Positions 57,761 through 64,000 of a stretch of DNA of 64,000 bases are shown here, one piece after another. The notes beneath the pieces were generated by a model, which worked only from the letters and a program-made list of their open reading frames with translations, was not told where the DNA came from and did no database searches. Source of the stretch: Paenibacillus sp. DMB20 (GTDB lineage Bacteria > Bacillota > Bacilli > Paenibacillales > Paenibacillaceae); assembly GCF_000987955.1 (NCBI RefSeq), contig NZ_LAZU01000001.1, forward strand, positions 47,601 through 111,600. The letters are read 5' to 3'. Every line of letters begins with the position of its first letter. The first letter of the stretch is position 1. The position numbers and the translations under genes are program-made.

Positions 57761-58588
57761 CTAGCCCTTCTTGTCGTATACGTCCCTTATTCCGTCTCCA
57801 AGCAAATTAAACCCAAGAACCATCGCCGTGATGACCGCCCCGGTTATAAAAACGTACCATGGAGCGTTAATAATAAACGGCTGCGCTTCGCTCAGCATTC
57901 TGCCCCAGCTCGGATCGGGCGGCTGAACGCCAAGCCCCAGGTAGCTCAGGCCGGCTTCGGCCAGAATCGATCCGGAAAACCGCAGGGAGGCGGCTACTAT
58001 AAGAGGGGACGCCATATTCGGAAGGATATGCAGAATCACGATTCGAAGCGAATCGGCTCCTCTTGCGATTGCAGCTTTGACAAATGCAAACTCCTTGTAC
58101 TGTATAAAACCGCTGCGGGCTATTCTCGCAAAAGCCGGAATACTCATGATTCCCAGAGCTATTATCGTATTGCCAAATCCAGGGCCGAATACGGAAACAA
58201 GCATTATGGCCAGCAGAATACCGGGAAACGCCAGCAGGGCATCGATAATGCGCATTAGCGTCTCGTCAAGCCATCCGCCCCAATAGCCGGCAGCCGCACC
58301 GATCAGAAGGCCGAAGATTAAACCTATGGCTACCGATGCGGTACCGATCACAAAGGATGTCTGCGTTCCCTCCATAACCCTGCTGAGAATATCTCGCCCA
58401 AAGTTATCCGTTCCGAACCAATGGGAGGCCTGCGGCTGACCCAAGCGCAACGACGTGTTCATGTCGTTTGGGCCGTAAGGGGTATAGAACAGACTTGTCA
58501 CCATCAGTCCCAGTAGCAAAGCAATCAAGCAGCTGCCGATCATGAAAGGCTTGCTGCGGACAAGCTTACTCCATTTCATCTCGTTCAC
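57761..58588 (-). CDS. oppC: Oligopeptide ABC transporter permease OppC/DppC
   Basis: 275-residue membrane permease. A cytoplasmic N-terminus is followed by one helix (about 15-37), the periplasm-type signature HWFGTDNFGRDILSRVMEG, then five further helices and the EAA loop VKAAIARGADSLRIVILHI. Start overlaps the oppB stop by ATGA (58585-58588). Confidence 0.93.
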   Translation of the reverse strand: MNEMKWSKLVRSKPFMIGSCLIALLLGLMVTSLFYTPYGPNDMNTSLRLGQPQASHWFGTDNFGRDILSRVMEGTQTSFVIGTASVAIGLIFGLLIGAAAGYWGGWLDETLMRIIDALLAFPGILLAIMLVSVFGPGFGNTIIALGIMSIPAFARIARSGFIQYKEFAFVKAAIARGADSLRIVILHILPNMASPLIVAASLRFSGSILAEAGLSYLGLGVQPPDPSWGRMLSEAQPFIINAPWYVFITGAVITAMVLGFNLLGDGIRDVYDKKG

Positions 58589-59530
58589 CTTTTCAATCGA
58601 ATTCGCGGATCGATCGCCTTATAAAGGATATCGACTGCAAAATTAATAAGTACGACTATAACCGCAATGTAAAGAACAAGCGTCTGCAGCAAAGGCAAAT
58701 CGCGCGTGCCGATCGAAGTGATCAACAGATTGCCGAGTCCCGGCAGGGCAAACACGTTCTCCACGACAATGCTGCCTCCCAGCGTGTCCGCGATCAGCAA
58801 TCCGACGATCGTGAGCACCGGAATCAGGGAATTGCGCAGGATATGGCGGTACATGATGCTTCTCTCCCGCAGCCCTTTGCTTCTGGCCGTCCGTACGTAA
58901 TCCATCCGTGATTGGTCCAGCAGCGTATTGCGCAAATACCGGATGACGACGGCGATGCCGGGAATGGCAAGTGCCAGTGAAGGCAGGAACAGCGACTTCA
59001 AGGCTCCCGCCGGATCCTGACTCCATGGAACGTATCCGTATGTCGGAAACAGCTTAAAGGTAACCGAGAACAGCAGGATCAACAAAAAACGCAAGCCAGA
59101 ACGAAGGTACCGCCAAGCCCAATTGGGTGAACACCGACAGGAGCATCGAAGAGAACTTGCCGTCGTTCCGCGCAATGTAGATGCCGAGCGGCAGACCGAT
59201 GATCAAGGTCAGCCCTAGCGACATCAGCGATAGCGAAACCGTGACGGGCAGCCGTTCCGCCACGATGTCAGCCACCGGCCGCTGATAGCGGAGCGATGAG
59301 CCGAAGTCTCCGGTCACCGTATCCTTCATCCAGGATAGATAACGTTCCGTCGGCGGCCGGTCAAGCCCCATCGTCCTGCGCAATTCGGCAAGCTGATGCG
59401 GATCCGCCTCCACCCCGAGCACGATCTCCGCCGGGTCGCCCGGCAGGATCTGAAAGACAAGGAAAGTGATGACCGAAACGAGAAGGACGGTAGAAATTAA
59501 CGTAACCAGCTTCCGGATATAAAATCTCAC
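58585..59530 (-). CDS. oppB: Oligopeptide ABC transporter permease OppB/DppB (one frameshift)
   Basis: About 314-residue permease. It begins MRFYIRKLVTLISTVLLVSV with the first helix, then FLVFQILPGDPAEIVLG (the PGDP motif of OppB) and the EAA loop YVRTARSKGLRERSIMYRHI. A6 at 59084-59089 has one extra base; removing it joins VPSFWLAFL to LILLFSVTFKLFPTYG. It lies 15 nt after oppA. Confidence 0.92.
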
Positions 59531-59545
59531 TGCAGCATCCCTCTT

Positions 59546-61159
59546 TTACTTCTCCGAATAATACATGGCGGCAAAATCGTATTTTTGAACGGGGTACATC
59601 TTGAAGCCGTGCAGGCTGCCTTTCATTGCTACCGAGCGGCTTGGGTCCATGATGAATACTGCCGCGGCCTGATCCGCAAGAACCGTTTGCGCTTGCTTGT
59701 ATAGTTCCGCACGCTTGCTCTCATCGATTTCCAAGCGTCCGCGATTGACGAGATCGTCAAATTCGGCATTGCTGAATTTAAAAAAGTTCTTAGAATATTT
59801 CGTCTCATACCTTCCCAATACCTCATGCGGATCGATCTTTCCCGTCAAACCGATGATGGTAGCCTCATACTTGGCATTGTTGTACACGTCTTCCAGCCAG
59901 CTGCTCCACTCGATCTGCTTGATGCTCGCTTCAATGCCGACGGCTTTCAGCTGCTCGGCGATGACTTGGGCCGTGTCGACGTGGAAAGCATAGTTCGAAG
60001 GAACCGTTATCGTCAGCTTGAAACCGTTATCGTAGCCCGCTTCCTTCAGCAGCATTTTTGCTTTTTCGGCATCCGGCTGATATCGATCCTCCAAGCCTTC
60101 CTGATAATACATTTTCATCGCAGGACTCATATTGGAACCAAGTTTGACTCCGCCCCCTTCCGCAACCGTTTGGATAATAACGTCTTTGTCAATCGCATGA
60201 TTGATAGCTTGGCGCACCTTCACGTCGTTTAGCGGCTTGACCGTATTGTTAAGGGCCATAAGCTGCACCATGTTCTGCGGTCCGGATACGATTTGGAATC
60301 CGTCTCCAAGCTGAAGCGCCCCTTGGGCGGAGATGCCCGGGATCATATCGATGTCGCCGGATTGCAAAGCCAAAACGGATGCGTTCGGATCCGGCATGAT
60401 CTTGAACTCCACGCGGTCCAGCGAAGGTTTCCGCTCCTGGTCATAGAAGTTGCCGTTCTTCTCCAAAATGAGCTGCTGGCCCGGCGTATAGGACACGAAC
60501 TTAAACGGGCCGGCGCCAATCGGCTTTCCGCTTTGCTCTTCGTAATCCTTAGGCACGATGGCAACGATATTGGCGGCCAGGAACGCCGCATCTTTTTCCT
60601 TCAGCTTCACGACTACCGTATGGTCATCGGGGGTGTTGATCTCTGCGATTGCAGCGAATTTCGATGATAACGGCTCCTTGCCGTTAAGCCCCGAAAGCTT
60701 TTCATAAGAGTACTTTACGTCCTCCGCCGTCAAATCCGAGCCATCGTGGAACTTGATCCCTTTCCGGATCGCGAACGTATACGTGAGTCCATCCTTCGAA
60801 ATCTTGTATGACTCCGCAATCGCCGGAACCAGCTCGCTGTTCTCCCCGGCTTCAAACAAACCGTCGAAGACATTGTCCATCATGGAGCCGGTATCCGTGG
60901 CAGCGGACATGTAGGGGTCAAGGTTATCCGGTTCCGTAGCCATGGCGACCCGTACGGTCCCTCCCTCGACTTTGTCATTTGAACCGCCGCTTCCGTTACT
61001 GTCTTTCGCTTGTCCACCGGTGGTTTGCCCGGTACTGCCGGCTGCCGGGGCTGTCACCGCACTCCCGCCGTTGCCGCTGCTGCCGCAGCCCGAAATAACC
61101 ATAGACACAATCGCCAACGTTGAGAAACCGGCAACAAGCGTTTTCTTCAATTTCAACAT
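59546..61159 (-). CDS. oppA: Oligopeptide ABC transporter substrate-binding lipoprotein OppA/DppA
   Basis: 537-residue binding protein (SBP family 5). Signal peptide with lipobox ISGC (Cys about residue 25), a Gly/Ser/Thr linker, then the family core LDPYMSAATDTGSMMDNVFDG, KFHDGSDLTAEDVKYSYE and VRQAINHAIDKD. It binds a peptide, peptide-like or sugar-conjugated ligand outside the cell. It starts 22 nt after the MBL hydrolase gene. The presence of an RpiR regulator suggests the ligand may carry an amino sugar. Confidence 0.92.
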   Translation of the reverse strand: MLKLKKTLVAGFSTLAIVSMVISGCGSSGNGGSAVTAPAAGSTGQTTGGQAKDSNGSGGSNDKVEGGTVRVAMATEPDNLDPYMSAATDTGSMMDNVFDGLFEAGENSELVPAIAESYKISKDGLTYTFAIRKGIKFHDGSDLTAEDVKYSYEKLSGLNGKEPLSSKFAAIAEINTPDDHTVVVKLKEKDAAFLAANIVAIVPKDYEEQSGKPIGAGPFKFVSYTPGQQLILEKNGNFYDQERKPSLDRVEFKIMPDPNASVLALQSGDIDMIPGISAQGALQLGDGFQIVSGPQNMVQLMALNNTVKPLNDVKVRQAINHAIDKDVIIQTVAEGGGVKLGSNMSPAMKMYYQEGLEDRYQPDAEKAKMLLKEAGYDNGFKLTITVPSNYAFHVDTAQVIAEQLKAVGIEASIKQIEWSSWLEDVYNNAKYEATIIGLTGKIDPHEVLGRYETKYSKNFFKFSNAEFDDLVNRGRLEIDESKRAELYKQAQTVLADQAAAVFIMDPSRSVAMKGSLHGFKMYPVQKYDFAAMYYSEK

Positions 61160-61181
61160 GTAAAAGAACCCCTCTCCAGGT

Positions 61182-61916
61182 TTAAATTCTAATTTTCATG
61201 TCGCAACAGGCCAATCGGATTAGCCCGTCGTATTGCCGCGATGCTTCCTGAACCAACTGCTCCAAATCGCCGTAGTGGGGAAAGTGGGTAAGCACCATTT
61301 GCCGTGCCCCGGCCAAAGCGGCGATCTTTCCCGCTTCCCCTGCCGTTAAGTGACCGTCCATTCTCCCCTTCTGCCAATCGTAGAAACTGCTCTCGATTAG
61401 AAGCACATCGGCAGACTTGGAAATATCAATCATGGCCTGACAATAACCTGTGTCTCCGGAGTAAACGAATGTCTTCCCGGTTTCCGTTATCAGCCGGACC
61501 GCGCAGCAAGGAACATCATGAACGTTCTCCGAAAACTCAAGCCTCGCCGTCCCGATGGCCACCGGCTCCCCGATTCGGATGGGATGCACACGCACATAAT
61601 CCGGGAAGCCGAAAGCGAGAGTGTCCGGATTCCCGCAGTACACATAAACGTCCAATGGTCTCGCTCGTTTTCCAATCTGGGTAAGAATCAAAATGGCGAA
61701 CTCCAGACTGTACAAGTCCGCGGTATGATCGGCGTGAGTATGGGTAATGACAACGGCGTCCAGTTCTTCGAGGGAGCAGTGGTTCTGCAGCCGGGACAGC
61801 ACGCCGCTCCCGCAATCCAGCAGTATTTTCGTCCCTCCGATTTCCACTAAATATCCCGAGGTTGCTTCGTTTTTCTTAGGGTACGCCCCCCAACAGCCGA
61901 TGACGGTAACTTCCAC
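61182..61916 (-). CDS. MBL-fold metal-dependent hydrolase (YhfI/RNase Z-like)
   Basis: About 244-residue metallo-beta-lactamase-fold hydrolase. The metal motif is ITHTHADHTAD (about residues 63-73), with further ligands in VYSGDTGYC (Asp) and VLTHFPHYG (His). It resembles YhfI/RNase Z-type phosphodiesterases without the exosite. The GTG at 61916 has AAAGGA eight bases before it; a GTG at 61949 overlapping the regulator end is possible. The operon context suggests action on a phosphodiester or ester of the imported compound. Confidence 0.82.
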   Translation of the reverse strand: MEVTVIGCWGAYPKKNEATSGYLVEIGGTKILLDCGSGVLSRLQNHCSLEELDAVVITHTHADHTADLYSLEFAILILTQIGKRARPLDVYVYCGNPDTLAFGFPDYVRVHPIRIGEPVAIGTARLEFSENVHDVPCCAVRLITETGKTFVYSGDTGYCQAMIDISKSADVLLIESSFYDWQKGRMDGHLTAGEAGKIAALAGARQMVLTHFPHYGDLEQLVQEASRQYDGLIRLACCDMKIRI

Positions 61917-61939
61917 AACGGATTTCCTTTCCGGTGGCT

Positions 61940-62782
61940 TCACTTCCACTCAAAGTTGTCCTTGAATTCCTTGAACATCATTTCCATTTTCTCGATATTG
62001 CTCTGCACGCGTTCTTTCTCCAGGTAAGATATCTCGTTAATGAGCGCGCCTGCCACAGATAGAGATGCCGTGTACGAATCCAGGAAACCCGTCGATTTAT
62101 TCGCCGCTAGCAGAGATAAATCCGCCAGCTTAGCAAACGGGGACAGCTCGGAATCGGTAAGCGCAATCACCTTTGCCCCTGTTTCCCGGGCCAGCGCGGC
62201 GACCTTTAACGTCCTGGAGCAATAACGCGGAAACCCGCATACAAATACCGCATCCGCCGGTTTTATGTAAGTCGCGTACTCGGCAACACCTCCTTGAGGA
62301 ATCAGCTCGCAATTGCCCAGCATGTACTTCAGGATAAAATTTAAAAACGAAGTGACCGACAACCCCATGCGCCATCCCGCAATCCAGACCCGGTCCGCAT
62401 CAAGAAGAATACGGGCCGCTTGATTGATATGCGACTTGTCCGATCTCGCCATGGTTTGATGCAAGTTGTCGATCTCCTGGAGAAAATGCTTCTCTAGCCA
62501 GGAGTCTTCCTGGTAGCTTGTGGAGTGCAGGAAATTCCTGACGGCCCGCTGGTCCTTCAGCACATACTGCCGCAAATCCTGAAGCATGGCTGAAAATCCG
62601 GCATAGGACAAGGCTTGCGCCAGGCGGTGAACCGTCGCCTCGCTGACGCCTGACTTGGCGGCAATCTTCTGAGCGGACAGCATAACGGCATCCTGCATGT
62701 TGGATTGAATATAATGCGCCACCTTCTTCTGACCGACGCTGAGCGCGTCAAAATGTTCTTGAATTCTTTCTTCAAACGTCAT
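61940..62782 (-). CDS. MurR/RpiR family transcriptional regulator
   Basis: 280-residue regulator. The N-terminal HTH_6 domain has AHYIQSNMQDAVMLSAQKIA and KSGVSEATVHRLAQAL; the C-terminal SIS domain (about 120-260) has VWIAGWRMGLSV, DAVFVCGFPRY and VIALTDSELSPFAKLADL. SIS regulators sense phosphosugars such as MurNAc-6-phosphate. It is the second gene of the opp operon: ATGA overlap with the HAD gene upstream, and the MBL gene follows after 23 nt. Confidence 0.9.
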   Translation of the reverse strand: MTFEERIQEHFDALSVGQKKVAHYIQSNMQDAVMLSAQKIAAKSGVSEATVHRLAQALSYAGFSAMLQDLRQYVLKDQRAVRNFLHSTSYQEDSWLEKHFLQEIDNLHQTMARSDKSHINQAARILLDADRVWIAGWRMGLSVTSFLNFILKYMLGNCELIPQGGVAEYATYIKPADAVFVCGFPRYCSRTLKVAALARETGAKVIALTDSELSPFAKLADLSLLAANKSTGFLDSYTASLSVAGALINEISYLEKERVQSNIEKMEMMFKEFKDNFEWK

Positions 62783-63513
62783 TTGGCAAATCTCTCCATT
62801 TCTTCGTCCCGGGCACGCTGCTTCGCATGTCCGAGGTAAGCGGCCACGTCTTGAATCCCGTTAATGACGGGGCGGTAAGACAATTCTTCCACCCCGTATT
62901 TCCCGTACGGATTAATGAGCAGACAGTGCATGCCGACCTTTTGGCTTCCAACGACATCATCATAGTAGTTGTCTCCGATATAGAGCGATTGTTTGGGCGA
63001 GACGTTTCCTCTTTCAAGTGCCAGACGGAAAATGCCGAGATCCGGCTTCTCCATTCCCACCTCCGAGGAAACGATAATCTCGTCCAATTCCTCGTCCAAA
63101 CCATTCTCGGCCAAGACCGATCTTGCCGTTTCATCCCAATTGGAAATCAAGCCGAGTCGGTATCCGTGATTTCGCAGCCCCCGAAGCGTATCTTTTGCTC
63201 CATCGTACGCGCTCCAGCGGATCGGGTGATCGCTTGCCAGCTTCCTGTGAACCTGGACCACTTCTTCGATGGGCAGCAAGAGCCGCAAGTGGTAGTTCAG
63301 CGTTCCGATATACCAGGGCATATAAGCCCGGCTGTCTTTACCCAGCATCCCTTTATAATCCCGCATGAACATCTTGTCCGTCAGGTGATAGGCCATGGCG
63401 ATCTCCTCGCGGCTTCGGTAAACTTCAAAGATTTCCAGCACCTTCTGATAAACTTCTTCCCGGTTCAGCCTCACGAGCGTGTACCCGAGGTCGAACCATA
63501 AATACCGAATCAT
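62779..63513 (-). CDS. HAD family hydrolase with altered motif I
   Basis: 244-residue HAD-superfamily protein, first gene of the nine-gene operon. Motif I reads WFDLGYTLV: the nucleophile Asp is kept but the +2 Asp (general acid) is Gly. Motif II is LISNWDE (Ser), motif III Lys is in MEKPDLGIFRLAL, and motif IV is LYIGDNYYDDVVG. A helical cap lies at about 20-95. Loss of the +2 Asp is known in several HAD branches and may change the reaction type. It overlaps the regulator by ATGA. Confidence 0.85.
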   Translation of the reverse strand: MIRYLWFDLGYTLVRLNREEVYQKVLEIFEVYRSREEIAMAYHLTDKMFMRDYKGMLGKDSRAYMPWYIGTLNYHLRLLLPIEEVVQVHRKLASDHPIRWSAYDGAKDTLRGLRNHGYRLGLISNWDETARSVLAENGLDEELDEIIVSSEVGMEKPDLGIFRLALERGNVSPKQSLYIGDNYYDDVVGSQKVGMHCLLINPYGKYGVEELSYRPVINGIQDVAAYLGHAKQRARDEEMERFAK

Positions 63514-63683
63514 CCTGCATTCCCTCTCTTTTTCGTAGGATTTCCTTCATCGTTTGAATAATGTTTATTTCCCTTCACAACCATCATAGAGAGCCAGTAT
63601 TAGTTCAGCATTAACGCAAATGGCTTTATTCGTAAAACCAGGTGGTTTTAATTTCCAAAATAAAAAAAAACAGCCTGAGCACA

Positions 63684-64000
63684 TGAACTGTGACCCGGTT
63701 TGTGGACAGTTTGAAAAAAACCGCCTAGAGCTTAGCTAGCAAGCAGATGACCTCTGAATTCATCAGGGGTCATCTTTTTTAATGTCCACTGGTACCGTTC
63801 TGAGTTGTAGTAGCTTATGTACTCCTTGACTCGCACTCTCACTTCATCAATAGTTTGGCAATCGCTAAAATCAACGTCGTCTTTCAAGTGACCGAAGAAT
63901 GATTCCATCGGGGCGTTGTCCCAGCAATTGCCTTTGCGCGACATCGACTGCTTAAATCCTGCCTCAGCAATGAGAAGACGGGTTTTAGGATGCGTGTAGT
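63684..64000 (-). mobile_element. IS3-family insertion sequence, one end (cut by window edge)
   Basis: The right edge of the window enters an IS3-family element (IS150-like). The outer end is marked by TGAACTGTGACCCGGTTTGTG and GGACAGT (63684-63710), the form of IS150-group terminal repeats that begin TG and contain GGACAGT. The transposase C-terminus lies inside. The other end and the target duplication are outside the window. Confidence 0.75.
63732..64000 (-). CDS. IS3-family transposase OrfB, C-terminal part
   Basis: About 89 C-terminal residues of a DDE transposase of the IS3 family, cut by the window edge. Reading starts YTHPKTRLLIAEAGFKQ and continues with the family signature SMSRKGNCWDNAPMESFFGH, where the Glu of MESFF is the last of the catalytic DDE triad. 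It ends PDEFRGHLLAS. The frame is open. Whether the whole element is active cannot be judged from this end. Confidence 0.92.
   Translation of the reverse strand, partial: YTHPKTRLLIAEAGFKQSMSRKGNCWDNAPMESFFGHLKDDVDFSDCQTIDEVRVRVKEYISYYNSERYQWTLKKMTPDEFRGHLLAS

Overview
The window is a chromosomal segment of a spore-forming Gram-positive bacterium, most probably Paenibacillus or a close relative in Paenibacillaceae. The evidence is the sporulation set (spoVK, cotE, a gerA-type germinant receptor), the block cotE - amidoligase - mutS - mutL - methyltransferase - miaA - hfq - PBP1A - DUF402 - ydcF - spoVK - hflX, strong AAGGAGG-type ribosome binding sites, many ABC importers, and an S-layer-homology surface protein. 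Nearly all genes lie on the minus strand. The plus-strand exceptions are a short block at 22081-24635 and the cardiolipin synthase at 33671-35116. No rRNA, tRNA or CRISPR array was seen.

Layout on the minus strand. 1-14119 is a conserved housekeeping block: ribosome rescue (hflX), sporulation (spoVK), cell wall (PBP1A, ydcF), RNA (hfq, miaA), mismatch repair (mutL, mutS) and a glutamine-synthetase-fold amidoligase. cotE follows at 14358-14921 with a good sigma-E promoter. 15141-21936 holds a second ydcF, an aromatic-acid exporter, a three-gene nitrate/sulfonate-type ABC importer, a GNAT acetyltransferase and an M32 carboxypeptidase. 22081-24635 (plus) holds an Fe-S-type protein, carbonic anhydrase, a PadR regulator, a small membrane protein and YxcD. 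25065-31545 is a seven-gene operon: spermidine/phosphonate-type ABC importer, DeoR regulator, HAD phosphatase and TIM-barrel isomerase. 31839-45998 is a mixed accessory stretch: selO, cls, a serine hydrolase with an adjacent two-component system, nagA with a DeoR regulator, hydrolases, methyltransferases, a MOSC protein and a cold-shock protein. 46277-50600 is a giant secreted DUF4855/SLH protein. 50954-54723 is gerAA-AB-AC. 54979-63513 is a nine-gene operon: HAD, RpiR regulator, MBL hydrolase, OppABCDF and a metallophosphoesterase. An IS3-family element is cut by the right edge.

The most striking feature is that about twenty otherwise ordinary genes are split by single-base indels. I resolved 26 cases of one extra base in a homopolymer of 5-9 nt, and several smaller ones mostly of the opposite sign. 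In every case removing or adding one base restores a continuous family-typical protein. Sequencing or assembly error is the simplest explanation; a mismatch-repair-deficient mutator is the biological alternative, since mutS and mutL are themselves hit. Split genes are therefore annotated here as single loci with the frameshift position given.

The most interesting biology is: the nine-gene RpiR/MBL/Opp/phosphoesterase operon; the seven-gene importer/DeoR/HAD/isomerase operon of unknown substrate; a shared 11-nt-period direct repeat in front of both a response regulator and the nearby serine hydrolase; a COOH-NH2 ligase-type enzyme between the repair genes and cotE; and two previously hidden gene relics (a rearranged histidine phosphatase and an Imm-5-like protein).
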